Virus record (IMG/VR): IMGVR_UViG_3300022602_004075
Location: 1-64,000 of that record
Reading direction: 5' to 3' (one strand)
Origin: a virus
DNA length: 64,000 nucleotides
The notes under the pieces are model-generated. The model was not told where the DNA came from. It did no database searches and saw only the letters and a program-made list of their open reading frames with translations. Positions 41,300 to 52,602 of the stretch are shown one piece after another (position 1 is the first letter of the stretch; the number at the start of each line of letters is the position of its first letter). The position numbers and the translations under genes were made by a program.

Positions 41300-44200
41300 G
41301 GTGTAGTTCCTGGGGTTGCTAAGAATCCTGGGCGAGCTGTCAAGAAGTTGGCTTGTGTAGTAGTACTGGCGTCTAAACTACTGTTGGGTGATGTCCAAAT
41401 GTTGCTGGTCACTATTACAGTATTGGCAGGTAATGTTACGTTACCGGCCAAATTGACTTGACCAACTATGGCTGAAGTCACGATGCCAACAGTATAAGCT
41501 GTGCCATTTACTGTGATGGTATTTGCTGCCAATGCGGTAATATTACCCGATGTTATGATTATTGGTGCCACGGTAGAATTGATCACATTGCCAAGCACAC
41601 GCAAGTTGGCTGCTACCGCAGTATTGGCAAATCGTTGCTGTATCACATCGCCAATGTTTGCTGTTATTGCACCAGACAAAGTCACAGCAATGGTCACATT
41701 TGATGTGACATTGTATGTGTGGCTCGTTGGTCCAACATTGGAACTGACCACGTAACTACCAGGAACATGTTGTTGCTGACTGCCGTCGACCACACGCAAA
41801 TTGGCCAAATGAACTGCTGGGGTGTATGTGCCGTCAACACCTCTGCGTATTTGTGTCAGTGTGTTGGTACCGACTGGATAAACATTGGCAGAAACATTGG
41901 CAAATGTTCCACCGGCATCAAACACATTGCCAGTGATTACATAAAGATTGCTGTTGTATGTGAGCAATGTATCAATTCCAGCAGTGGTCAAAGTCAGCCC
42001 GGCTGTCCATGCAGTTTTGTTTTCGGTTGCATAGTTTCTCCAATACACAATTTTTTCACCATTGATGTACACTATGCCAGGAATATTGTACTCCACGTTT
42101 GGAGTTGCCAGTGCGCTGGCATTGGCTACAAAAATGTTTCCATCTGTCATTGACAAATTGGCTGTCAATGTGGTTACATTGGCATTGGCAATGGCATAAA
42201 ATTGTATGTTACCAGCCATGTTTTGGAATTGTCTAAACGACACATCGGCGCCACTGTCAGAAGCATTGTTGCTGTACACCGTCAAGTTTAAACTTTCACG
42301 CATGTAACCAGGTACCAACTCTTCTGGTGCATGACTGGTAAAAGTATTCACATAGGAGCTGCCATCAATAACGATGTCGCTGGGGTTTACTCCCAGTACA
42401 TTGCTGTAAAAACTTTGTATAGCGGTATCGTATACATTGCCCACAAAAGTGTTGCCATCTATAGTAACACCAGGGTATTCAATTCCAGATTGTGTAAGAG
42501 CCAAATCAACGTTTCCGTTATAGGCCACAATGCGATCATTGGCATTGTCAAATGAGTCTGCGGAAATTGTAGTCACATTGGCAATTGGAAAATCAACATT
42601 GGTATCAATGGTATAAGCATTGGCCAACAGATACAGAGTATTGTTGTTGACAATAATGGTATTTGCTGGAATCGTTGTGCCAACGTTGGCAGAAGTAATG
42701 TTGCTCCAGAATACAAATGTATTGGCTGCAGTATATCCAACTCGGTCAAATTTGATAGTGGTTGCAATACTACGCACAACGTTGTGTCCAGTATTGTTGC
42801 CGTCATACACATTGTCCAACACCGGATAGGCCAATCCGCCAAATCCAGGTGGATTGATAACCACAGTTGGAGTACTGGTATAGCCCGACCCCGGATTGGT
42901 TATCACAATGGAAGATATACTGCCATTGCCGTCAATGGTTGAATATGCAGTGGCTCCGGAGCCACCTCCTCCAGCAATGGTGATTTGCGGCGCTAAAACA
43001 TAACCTGATCCAGGATTTTCTATCACAATATCAACCACTTTGTATTGATAATTGTTGGTCCACTGACTGTAAGCTCCACTGGATAACTTGGCAGCATCGT
43101 AGGATTGAGAACCGTCTGGACTGCGATACACTTGCAAATTGGCATCCCAATACGATGGCAAGTCAAAGTCTGTGGTGTCTCCACTGTAGCTGTCGTTGCC
43201 TTGATAGTCCAGTACAAACTCTCGCAGGAATGTTCTGTATGGTTTGACTTCGTTGATGTAATCCAGATAGTAGTTTTGGTTATCTGCCACATAAGCAACA
43301 TATTGTTGCAGTTGACGAATGTATTGTGTTGCACTCAAGAAACTGGTTTTGAATACCCATTCAAGATTTTTTTGTTCTGTTAGAACATATTTGATCATTG
43401 TAAAGAACAATGTGTTATACTCAGCGGCCAAATCATCAACCAAGATATCTTTTTGTATAGCTATTGCAATCTGTCGTAATTCCAACGGCGGAATACTGCC
43501 AGTGCTGATTTGCAAGGTACCGTTTTGAATACCATAGAGATTTTGATTCATCTGACTATCAATGTAGTAAACAACAAACTGATTGTTACCGTTGTTCAAT
43601 ACCTTGATATAGGTGTTGGGTTGCAGAGTCAATTTACCAAATTCAATATGATCCGTCACTGTCACGTCTGGAGTTACTGTATAATCGTAACCGGCCTGAT
43701 ACCAGTCAGCATGGCTCCAGTAAAGATTTGTTTTGTAACTTTGTACTCGTGTCAAGTTCCAAATACCGGCAGTGGGCGTGTTCCAGGTGTAGATTGACCA
43801 TTTACCTGATTGATTGCTGTCGTTTTCAACCAATACTGTATATCCAGTTGATAACAAGCCAGTGTCAATATAGGTTAAATCACTTGATGTGGCTACTGCT
43901 TGACTGTAGGCCCCAGATCCAGCCAATGGAACAGATTCACTGCTGTTCAAAGTGGTCATTAGTTTACGCTCAACCACTGGATAAGCAATAAGATAATTGT
44001 TGATCAATGTCACATAGTTGGACAAAGCCAATTCACGATTGATAAACATGGTCTGTCTTGGACGTATGCTTATACCATAGGCCTGTGCCGGTGTCAATGC
44101 TGGATCTGGTACTGTATTTCCAACCAAGTCTTGACCGGCCAAACTGTCAATTAATTTGTTTTCAATAGCAACTGGTATCTGACTGGCAGGGTTGCCTTCC

Positions 44201-47200
44201 TGTACCAAAGCATATTCGCTGTGTATTAATCCAGCACCAACAGAATAGTTGCCCAAGTGCAATATGCTGTTTTGTCCTTGCAAGTCTCTATTGACATTGT
44301 ACAATGCAATAGTATCATCGCGCAATACTGTTGCATAGGCAATGCCTTGAGATTGCGGATTTTCAATTGCGGCTGCAATACTGTAGGCACTATTTGATTT
44401 TCCAGCCACAGTATTGACCGAAGTCTTGTTGGCTACCCAGAAATAATAGTTGACATTGACACTTCCACTCTGAGTCACATATCCGCTGGTAGAGTACTTG
44501 CCGGTATTCAATGGCGTGCCGTTACCACCAGCGGCCACATATTGATTGGGCGGTACTGTGCTTTGTACCCATTCATATACCAAAATTTCACTGCCAGGGA
44601 ATGTGGCACCCCAGTTGTTCATACGATAGATCAATGCATCTTGTTCGTAGTCAATATAGCGTACTGCATCGGTATTCCACCAAATTTTACCAACTTGGTT
44701 TGAGCCCCAGTGGAAGTCAGTATGTATGGTACCTGTGCCGGCATTGTAAATTGCTGGGTCAGCTGATTGTTGATAGTCAATATCAACAGCCACTGAGTTT
44801 AACACTTTGCCTTTGGCTGGATCTATGTAATCCAGTGCTGCCAATATAACATTGTTGGATTTGTTGTAGATAAAAGTACGATTGATAGTGGTGATATCAA
44901 CGGTAGGGCCTTGTTGTCGGGTCAATGTCCACGCAGTTGATGCAACATTGCTTGAAAATACATGGGCATTGCCAGCACCACTGTCGGATCCAGGTGCACC
45001 AACCAAAATTACACCACTGTTGATATCGACAGCAGCACCAAATTGATCGCCAGCATTGACTTGTGCAATCAATTCTTGTACAAAAGAAAAATGTCCAACG
45101 TCTGGATCGGTCAAATCTGTCAATGGCTCAAACACATATACTCCACCGCTGCCACTGACATATTCTGCAAAGTATGTGGTTCCACCGTCAATGGTCAATT
45201 GGGCGTTGTCAAAAGTTGTTACTGCTTCTGTTTTGTCACCGGCGCTGCCTACAGCCACAGCACGAGCCAATGGGTCAACACGTAAGCTGGTACCAAATGA
45301 GCCAGGATTTCCCAATGGGTGTGTAAATGACTGATCAAATGTGTATGCTGTGCCAGAGTAAACATAACGCTCAACCACTCCCAAGCCAGCGTCGCTGATT
45401 ACCGCAGTAGGAGCACCCACAAACAAATTACCACCAAAACTGTCGGTATCTAAACTGGCACCAAAGTTTGCTGATCCTTTGGTTACATTGCTGGTAAGTG
45501 TTTGACTCAAGGTAAACACATTGGCCGACTGAGTGTAAACATAAACATTACCTGAATTAAATGCAGTACCAAAAGCAGCAGGTGCACCAACTATGACCAC
45601 ATTGCCGGTGGTGTTGGTTTTGATTTGTGTGCCAAACGCTGTGGCCGCTGAACCTGTAACTTTGCCGACCCAACGATATGGAGTAGAAGCAACATTGGCA
45701 CTATAGTAGGCCTCAAACAGGTTGTTTGTTTTATCGCCAATGTACAAACGAGTTTGGTCCTGACTGATTGCAATACTGGAAACCTGTGCAATGTTGGCGC
45801 TGACAATAGTTTGTAATTTTGTAGGTGTGATACTGTTGTGGTGTTGATAAATGTGTACATTGGACTGTGAGCCAATGGCTACCAAATTTCCCTGACTGTC
45901 AATTACATTTCCAAAATAAGCATTGGTGTTGGACAACGTAATATTTGCTGTGTGCGTGTTGATGTCAAATATTTCAACCGTGCTGTTTCCTGGACTACCA
46001 ACATACAAGTACTGTGCATTGTCACCAATGCGTACTGTGGTACCAAATTTGTTGCCGGCAGTGATGGTATTTGATGTTATCTTAACATCGGCATTGGACT
46101 GCCATGGTTGTGTAAATGTATACACTCCCCAGCCATCATTGGTAGCTGAATTGACCCATACACGATCGTTGTTGATCCAGTTATTGATTGGAGTTATGGT
46201 ATCAATGTCTAACACTGAATTGACAATCATTGAATCCAGTCGATAGATAGTACCTGTGCCAGTGGCCACAGAATTGGTCTTGATCAAGGCCGCTGGATTG
46301 GTTATACTAATTGTAACATTGAGTTGATTTGGCACATTGACCACTTGATATAGTCCGTCAAATGCCGAATTAAAATGTTGCAACACAAAATAATCACCAA
46401 CCGCAAGACTGTGTGGATTGCTAAAGGTCAATTTTGCAAAATTATCTAAGGTATAAGTCAAGGTGGTTGCAGTTGTTGGGGCCACTGCGTCGACTCTATA
46501 CACATTCCAATTGGTGTTGGTATCTTTGGCTACCCAAATCTTTTTACCAACCGACAACGTTGGTAATTGATTAATTTTGGAAATATCAAAAATTTGATAA
46601 TCTATATCGGCGGTGTTTACATATCCTGCTGTGATCAAATCATTTTGATAAACCACGTTGGCAGATCTGTTATTGTACAGCGAAGTACTCACGCTTGATA
46701 AATTACTGGCATTGTAGATATTGGCCAATGACAAATCAACTATGATATTTGCAGTACTGTAGGTGTTGGCAGTCAATGTAAATGACACTGGATTGTTTAA
46801 GAACACACTCTGATCCAGTACAAACTCTCTGTAAGGATTGTTGTCAAGATCGCCGTAGGTACCAACACGGAACGCCCATTCTTCATAGGTTGTTACCGGG
46901 CTGGTCACATTGTCAAAGGTGGCCTTGGTCAATGCGCCAATTGCATTGGGTGTACCTTTTTGCGTTATGTAGCCTTGATAGAATTTGGTCTGTGTAGGTA
47001 TAGTGATACCCAAATTACTCAGGAATGGTCTTTCGCGGAATCCGATCAGGCCAGCACTGAATTTCTGATATACTTCGTCCAACGGAGGATTATCTACATC
47101 GTAGATATTGTTGAATATCTGTGCATTGTGTCCAAAGCTGGGCAATAGGCCTGTTTGGATAGCTGACTGATTGATCAAAGTCCAGTTGCCAATGGTAAAA

Positions 47201-50200
47201 GTTTGACTGGCCGGAGAATCAATAATGGCTGTGTAGTAGTTGTTGTTGTATACCACAATATCACCCTGGCGATAATCTACCCCAGGTTGCCAGTTCTTGA
47301 TTGTTGGATTGCTGTAAATGTATCCGGCAGCGCTCAATGCTCCGTCCCAGGCACCAGTCTTGCTACCATGTAACTTTAATCTATACTGTCTGGTTCCTTG
47401 ACTTGGCACATACAGTATGTCTCCAAAACTGTCAACATTGTCAAATATCAACACACTTTCAAATTGAATCAAATTCAATCTTGCAAATGCAATAGGTGTA
47501 CGACCGTCCACAGTATTGATTCTAAATTGATTGCCGGTTATGGGGTTGTCAACTCGTAATATATTGAAGCTGCTGTTTTTTATTGGTTCAAAGTTGGTAT
47601 CAAGCAGTTGACTGTTACCCAACAGGTTGGTTATTTCGTCAACGGTTGAGCCAACATAGTTGAATTTCAACAAATCAAATACTGGATTCAACACAATAAT
47701 TGTACCAGGTGCCCAGTTTTGCTGAGCCCAAAATACAAATTCTTGAATACTCAATATCCAATCTTTGGTAGTTTGTAATTCAGTATCGGTTTGATCAAAT
47801 ACAAATCCCTCAGCGGTCAAATATCGTTGATAGCTGATTAAAAAATCTGCCACCTGTTGCACTGAAGCAAATGTAGTGCCATAAGATATTGGAGTTATTT
47901 TTCCAGTGCTGTTTTGATAAATCTTAACTGCCGCCGTACCCACAGTGAGTGTAGAAGCATTGTTGTTGGCAATGCTGGGTATGATATTGAAGAAAGGATT
48001 TGCTGTATCGTAACCAGACACGCTGTATCCGTTGGCAGTACGTGTGACTATGACTCCGCTGTAGGTTACAATATTGTTGGGTACCGGTTTTCCAAAGTAC
48101 ACACTATAATTTTGATCAGGTATAATAACACTGGCATTGGTGCTGTTTGGACTGGTTTGTTCTGCAGAAACTGTGATTAATTTTTGATCAGTAAACCCGG
48201 CCACTTTGTAAGTGAGCTGTACAGAAAAATTTGTAAAATAATCATTTAATGTTTTGACTGGATCTATTCCCAGATTTTTTATGCTGTCGGCAATCCAGTT
48301 TAGATAACCGCTGGAACGCAAAATGGTACCGGGCTTGGTAACTGAGTCTCCGTTGACCACAATCAACTTGGGACTGATACGCTGATTGTCCACCGTGGTA
48401 AATTGTTTGGTTATTGGATTTGTATAAAAGCGACTGGTATCAACCTGTGTGGCAAAGTATTCAGCCGGTTTGGTCAATGCCACTGCCACTTGTATAGAGA
48501 ATGGATAATCGCTTGATCGACGCCAAGCAGTTTCTACTGGACCTTGTTCTCCAACTTGGAAAACATTGCCAGCATTGTTGATATTGTATGTTTTGACTAT
48601 GCCAATATCAGCTGGGCTACGTAAATTTCCAGCTGAATCAACTGGAATAAATTTGCTCAGACCAGGACGAGCAAATCGTGTATCAGTATAGGCTGTAGAA
48701 TCACTGCCGTTCCAGATATAGCCACGTTCTAAATCTTCCCATAGTGTTCCATTGCCGCCGGTATAAGGTGCTGGACCGTAGCGTGTTTTCCACCAGGCTG
48801 GCTCTGCGCCAATGCCCAACATTACCCAAGGCGTTATGTGCGGAGTATCAGTGTCGTACCAGTAGTTGTAAACTGCTCGCCAAGATCCCTGCAAGAAACT
48901 GCCATCAACCGAATCAACAAACTGATCATAGTTCCATGTCCAGGAGTTGTTGGCATCATACCAACTGTTGGTTGTGTAATCAAGATTGTGTGATCCAACC
49001 CATTGTAAAAAGTTCTGTGTCAGTACCTGATTCCATTCTGTCAATGAATAGTCAGTGGTTCTGAATCGGCCAGGAATGATATTGTAAAAATCAATCTGAT
49101 TTTGATTGTAATCAGTTTTGATATTGTTGTAAATTCTGCGTTCTAACTCCAGCAAATAGTTGTCGCGGAAGTCACCAAATGCTGGAGTGATTGATCCGTC
49201 ATGCCCTTGTATGACATTGACCGGAGTTCTATAGGTGTTGTCTAAATACAGTTTTGGTTCAAATTTTGGATACAGTCCCAACTTGGTTGGAGTCTCTGGA
49301 ATATAGTTTCCGTCGGTGCTGGTATAATCTCGTATCAGTACCGTATCGTTTACAGCAAGTGATCGTGAAAACACAATGGACGGAGTGGATGTGCTGAAAG
49401 TGTAATCCACTCCCAGAGTCAATTGCACTCCATTTAGATATACCAATACTGCACGATTACTCAATTTTGTGTTGTCAAAAATTGATTTAATTTCATATGC
49501 TGTCTGACGAGCATTTAAAACTGTGTAGGTAATTTCGTTATAGTTGCTGCCTTGTGGTACCATGTCTGAATAGTACCAAGGGAAGCTGATATTTTTGACA
49601 CCGTTGATACTTTTCAATATTGCATCAACGCCAGAAATTGGATCGTTATAATTTAGTCCTGGCTGTGTGGCACACAAAGTTAAAAATTTATTTTTAAATT
49701 TTGTATATTCTTTACGTGCCAATGTTATACCATTGATAAAATTGACCGAAGGGTTGGTCAACATGCTCATGGCATAAACCACCGGATTGGTCTGTTGTAG
49801 TAGTGTGCCGCCTTGTGCTTTTAGGTATCGATCCTGATGTGGTATTGCAGCGCCAGTACTTTGACTGGTATTTTCAATCAATTTGTTGTAGTGATTGCGT
49901 AATTGTCCCAGTGTAATGGTTGAAAACTTTTCGTTCAGTGGATTGAAATCAAGGTTGTCAGGAACTTGATAGTAAGCTGTGGCACTTACATCATTACTAA
50001 AAATCAATACGTCAATTTTGTCTCCAATCACCGGAGTCACATTCAGGGTGACCGCAGTATAAATGCCATACGTGGATACTTGATAATCAGTCAATGAATT
50101 CAACAGTTTGTTGTTTAAAAACACTTTTAGATTGGGTACTGTACCAGTGTTGCTTGGAGCAATGTCTATCTGCACAAAAGGATAATTTTTTCCATCAACA

Positions 50201-52602
50201 GGCAACACATAGCCATCATAAAATTTTGTGAATATTTGATACTGTCCTGGTGCAGGTACATTTGCTACCCAATCGGTCAGTTTGACCGATTCTGTTAGGC
50301 TTAGATTTTTTTGTAAGTATCCGGTACTGTAATCTTTTGTTACGGTGATACCATTTTCAACATAGTTAAAGGTATCGGTTTCGTAGTTGTTTTGGAACAG
50401 TATGTCGCCAATGTTGTTAAAATTTGAGTAGGCAAATTTTACGTTGGTCAATACAGAATCGTAGTTTCCGGTGCCGGCAGCATAGCCAAAGAATCTTGTT
50501 CCTGCAAATGTTGATCCAGGATATACTGTGGTATTGCTAAAACTGTATCCGTCAGCATCAACCAAATCAAACAACGGATACTGGTTGAAAGTGGTTTTTT
50601 CCTGGCACTCGGACCAGGTTGATCCGTTGAATTTAAAAGTTTTGTCTGCGTTATTACCTTGGGTAGCCAATACAGTTTGCCCAGCAATAACTGGATCATC
50701 ACCAGTTGGCAATAGGCGTATGAAGTTTTGCGAATTGATAATTTCAAAATCAACAGTATAAATCTCCCCAAGAACATTAGGGTCATAATCGTTGGCAAAT
50801 ACAATACGTAGGCCTGGAGTAAGATTGATACCATCAAGAATGTAACTAACCTGTCCTTCAATGTTGACAAACGCATTGGTTGAGTCAAAAGTAATGATAT
50901 CAATGTTTTGTTTGGCCTGTATGCCACTGTTGAACAACTGTAAGTTGGGTTCAAATTCAATAATAGCTCGGCGGCCAGGAATGTTAGGACCATAGTCTAC
51001 CACTGTTTGATTGTATTTGGCCGTGGCCAACAGCACGTCTTTATGGAACCAGCGATTTGTGCGACTCCATGGATTACGATCTTGGCTACCACGATTGACA
51101 GTGAAATAATCAGCAGTAGTTTGGATAGTGTCAGCAAATACCAGCGGAACAGTCAATTGATCAACCGGTACCAACGTGATAGCAGTTCCAACACCTTCCA
51201 CATAGTATTGATTACTGGCATAGGTATTGGGTGTTACCAACGTATCAAATTCTACCTTTAGCCCATTGGTAAAAATTATTCCATTGGGGCTGGTGTAACT
51301 TGATTGACCAATGATGTCCTTGTTGATGTCAATAGGGGAACTGACGTTGTCAACCAGTTTGATTACTCCGGTAAAATTGGGATTGCTGTCGTCTTGGTAA
51401 TACAAGTAATCGGCATTGGCAGTGATTGGCGGCACTTCGTTATAGCGATAGTTTCCATCAAGCCAAAACTGTCTGGATGCATAGGTGTTGCCAGAACCAA
51501 CAAAAACCTTTTGATTGGGGGCCAATGCAGAAATATTGTTTATCTGAATCAGATAGTCACTGCCGGATGGTACCAAATTGATTTGCCATACGCTGGCACG
51601 GGTCGCACCAGAAATAATTGATCCTGGTAAAATTGCACTGGTACTGACGCCAGAGAATCCGCCAGGCAATGCTGGAGTGGTCCATTGTGTAGCATCAATT
51701 TGATTGCCTACAAAAATAAAAGTTTTATTTTGTAGCGAACTGGTCAGTCCATCTAACCCAGTTGGGTGATTGGCCAGGAATGTGCTCAGCAGTTGGTTTT
51801 GTATTTCGGTATAGTCAAAGCTAACAGCTGCATTAACTGATGCAGAAATAGGAAGTCCGGTATAAAATTGTTGTGCATTGGCCAACGGTACGTTGAATCT
51901 TATCACTCCTGATTCAGTGCCGTTGTTTGATACTCCCAGTACCTGTCGGGTACTCAATGATGGAATATTGGGATCAATACCACTGGTACCCGGTTTGGTT
52001 TGTATCCAGAATTTGTGCCCTGGTTGATTCACAGTGAAGGTATAACTGCCTCCACGTACCAAGGTGATCTGTGTGTCAGGATGTCCGCCCAGCCCACTGA
52101 ATGTGTATCCACCAACGGCGGTGTCTCTAACAACAGTATAATCGCCCACAGTTGGTGTTGCACCAGAACTAACAAAAACTGGATCGGGTCCATTGGGCAA
52201 CCAATAGTAATTGTTGTAGTTTACAAATTTGTCGTAATCAAAGTGCCCGTCATAGTTGTAGCTGTCGGCTGTAAACAGTCTTGATTGATTGCGGTTGAAT
52301 GCACCATTGTTTTCTATGCTTTGCAATAGATCCAAATAGTCGGCAGTAAATGTTACCTCGGCATTGGCATTTTTTACTACCACGCTGGGTTCAAGTTGAT
52401 AGTTTGCTCTGTTTGCAGTTGGTTCAACCACATAATTGTCGCCTACTTTATAGGTAGGAGCAAACTTGCGACCAATGTAACCTGACAACGGAACGTTGAT
52501 AGCATCGGTGGCCAATTGATCCATGGTAGCACCCAGGAATCGTTGGTTAGTTACTGATCTAAATGCCTCAGGTAAAAAGTTGATTGTGTTTCTTAAGGCC
52601 AT
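41296..52602 (-). CDS. Giant baseplate-region structural protein (3768 aa)
   Basis: One uninterrupted frame of 11.3 kb, almost 18% of the window. The N-terminus (LRNTINFLPEAFRSVTNQRF, then HFDYDKFVNYNNYYWLPNGP) looks like a baseplate-anchoring region. Residues about 2165-2560 carry FG-GAP-like repeats of an integrin-type beta propeller (FGTQI..VVIVGAP, FGASL..LFVGAP, FGAAV..VILVGAP). Near residues 3195-3255 there are twin NPGSGY units. It follows gp6, the place of T4 gene 7, and is several times larger than gp7. It may combine wedge and host-contact roles. No frameshift was seen. Confidence 0.75.
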   Translation of the reverse strand: MALRNTINFLPEAFRSVTNQRFLGATMDQLATDAINVPLSGYIGRKFAPTYKVGDNYVVEPTANRANYQLEPSVVVKNANAEVTFTADYLDLLQSIENNGAFNRNQSRLFTADSYNYDGHFDYDKFVNYNNYYWLPNGPDPVFVSSGATPTVGDYTVVRDTAVGGYTFSGLGGHPDTQITLVRGGSYTFTVNQPGHKFWIQTKPGTSGIDPNIPSLSTRQVLGVSNNGTESGVIRFNVPLANAQQFYTGLPISASVNAAVSFDYTEIQNQLLSTFLANHPTGLDGLTSSLQNKTFIFVGNQIDATQWTTPALPGGFSGVSTSAILPGSIISGATRASVWQINLVPSGSDYLIQINNISALAPNQKVFVGSGNTYASRQFWLDGNYRYNEVPPITANADYLYYQDDSNPNFTGVIKLVDNVSSPIDINKDIIGQSSYTSPNGIIFTNGLKVEFDTLVTPNTYASNQYYVEGVGTAITLVPVDQLTVPLVFADTIQTTADYFTVNRGSQDRNPWSRTNRWFHKDVLLATAKYNQTVVDYGPNIPGRRAIIEFEPNLQLFNSGIQAKQNIDIITFDSTNAFVNIEGQVSYILDGINLTPGLRIVFANDYDPNVLGEIYTVDFEIINSQNFIRLLPTGDDPVIAGQTVLATQGNNADKTFKFNGSTWSECQEKTTFNQYPLFDLVDADGYSFSNTTVYPGSTFAGTRFFGYAAGTGNYDSVLTNVKFAYSNFNNIGDILFQNNYETDTFNYVENGITVTKDYSTGYLQKNLSLTESVKLTDWVANVPAPGQYQIFTKFYDGYVLPVDGKNYPFVQIDIAPSNTGTVPNLKVFLNNKLLNSLTDYQVSTYGIYTAVTLNVTPVIGDKIDVLIFSNDVSATAYYQVPDNLDFNPLNEKFSTITLGQLRNHYNKLIENTSQSTGAAIPHQDRYLKAQGGTLLQQTNPVVYAMSMLTNPSVNFINGITLARKEYTKFKNKFLTLCATQPGLNYNDPISGVDAILKSINGVKNISFPWYYSDMVPQGSNYNEITYTVLNARQTAYEIKSIFDNTKLSNRAVLVYLNGVQLTLGVDYTFSTSTPSIVFSRSLAVNDTVLIRDYTSTDGNYIPETPTKLGLYPKFEPKLYLDNTYRTPVNVIQGHDGSITPAFGDFRDNYLLELERRIYNNIKTDYNQNQIDFYNIIPGRFRTTDYSLTEWNQVLTQNFLQWVGSHNLDYTTNSWYDANNSWTWNYDQFVDSVDGSFLQGSWRAVYNYWYDTDTPHITPWVMLGIGAEPAWWKTRYGPAPYTGGNGTLWEDLERGYIWNGSDSTAYTDTRFARPGLSKFIPVDSAGNLRSPADIGIVKTYNINNAGNVFQVGEQGPVETAWRRSSDYPFSIQVAVALTKPAEYFATQVDTSRFYTNPITKQFTTVDNQRISPKLIVVNGDSVTKPGTILRSSGYLNWIADSIKNLGIDPVKTLNDYFTNFSVQLTYKVAGFTDQKLITVSAEQTSPNSTNASVIIPDQNYSVYFGKPVPNNIVTYSGVIVTRTANGYSVSGYDTANPFFNIIPSIANNNASTLTVGTAAVKIYQNSTGKITPISYGTTFASVQQVADFLISYQRYLTAEGFVFDQTDTELQTTKDWILSIQEFVFWAQQNWAPGTIIVLNPVFDLLKFNYVGSTVDEITNLLGNSQLLDTNFEPIKNSSFNILRVDNPITGNQFRINTVDGRTPIAFARLNLIQFESVLIFDNVDSFGDILYVPSQGTRQYRLKLHGSKTGAWDGALSAAGYIYSNPTIKNWQPGVDYRQGDIVVYNNNYYTAIIDSPASQTFTIGNWTLINQSAIQTGLLPSFGHNAQIFNNIYDVDNPPLDEVYQKFSAGLIGFRERPFLSNLGITIPTQTKFYQGYITQKGTPNAIGALTKATFDNVTSPVTTYEEWAFRVGTYGDLDNNPYREFVLDQSVFLNNPVSFTLTANTYSTANIIVDLSLANIYNASNLSSVSTSLYNNRSANVVYQNDLITAGYVNTADIDYQIFDISKINQLPTLSVGKKIWVAKDTNTNWNVYRVDAVAPTTATTLTYTLDNFAKLTFSNPHSLAVGDYFVLQHFNSAFDGLYQVVNVPNQLNVTISITNPAALIKTNSVATGTGTIYRLDSMIVNSVLDIDTITPINNWINNDRVWVNSATNDGWGVYTFTQPWQSNADVKITSNTITAGNKFGTTVRIGDNAQYLYVGSPGNSTVEIFDINTHTANITLSNTNAYFGNVIDSQGNLVAIGSQSNVHIYQHHNSITPTKLQTIVSANIAQVSSIAISQDQTRLYIGDKTNNLFEAYYSANVASTPYRWVGKVTGSAATAFGTQIKTNTTGNVVIVGAPAAFGTAFNSGNVYVYTQSANVFTLSQTLTSNVTKGSANFGASLDTDSFGGNLFVGAPTAVISDAGLGVVERYVYSGTAYTFDQSFTHPLGNPGSFGTSLRVDPLARAVAVGSAGDKTEAVTTFDNAQLTIDGGTTYFAEYVSGSGGVYVFEPLTDLTDPDVGHFSFVQELIAQVNAGDQFGAAVDINSGVILVGAPGSDSGAGNAHVFSSNVASTAWTLTRQQGPTVDITTINRTFIYNKSNNVILAALDYIDPAKGKVLNSVAVDIDYQQSADPAIYNAGTGTIHTDFHWGSNQVGKIWWNTDAVRYIDYEQDALIYRMNNWGATFPGSEILVYEWVQSTVPPNQYVAAGGNGTPLNTGKYSTSGYVTQSGSVNVNYYFWVANKTSVNTVAGKSNSAYSIAAAIENPQSQGIAYATVLRDDTIALYNVNRDLQGQNSILHLGNYSVGAGLIHSEYALVQEGNPASQIPVAIENKLIDSLAGQDLVGNTVPDPALTPAQAYGISIRPRQTMFINRELALSNYVTLINNYLIAYPVVERKLMTTLNSSESVPLAGSGAYSQAVATSSDLTYIDTGLLSTGYTVLVENDSNQSGKWSIYTWNTPTAGIWNLTRVQSYKTNLYWSHADWYQAGYDYTVTPDVTVTDHIEFGKLTLQPNTYIKVLNNGNNQFVVYYIDSQMNQNLYGIQNGTLQISTGSIPPLELRQIAIAIQKDILVDDLAAEYNTLFFTMIKYVLTEQKNLEWVFKTSFLSATQYIRQLQQYVAYVADNQNYYLDYINEVKPYRTFLREFVLDYQGNDSYSGDTTDFDLPSYWDANLQVYRSPDGSQSYDAAKLSSGAYSQWTNNYQYKVVDIVIENPGSGYVLAPQITIAGGGGSGATAYSTIDGNGSISSIVITNPGSGYTSTPTVVINPPGFGGLAYPVLDNVYDGNNTGHNVVRSIATTIKFDRVGYTAANTFVFWSNITSANVGTTIPANTIIVNNNTLYLLANAYTIDTNVDFPIANVTTISADSFDNANDRIVAYNGNVDLALTQSGIEYPGVTIDGNTFVGNVYDTAIQSFYSNVLGVNPSDIVIDGSSYVNTFTSHAPEELVPGYMRESLNLTVYSNNASDSGADVSFRQFQNMAGNIQFYAIANANVTTLTANLSMTDGNIFVANASALATPNVEYNIPGIVYINGEKIVYWRNYATENKTAWTAGLTLTTAGIDTLLTYNSNLYVITGNVFDAGGTFANVSANVYPVGTNTLTQIRRGVDGTYTPAVHLANLRVVDGSQQQHVPGSYVVSSNVGPTSHTYNVTSNVTIAVTLSGAITANIGDVIQQRFANTAVAANLRVLGNVINSTVAPIIITSGNITALAANTITVNGTAYTVGIVTSAIVGQVNLAGNVTLPANTVIVTSNIWTSPNSSLDASTTTQANFLTARPGFLATPGTTP

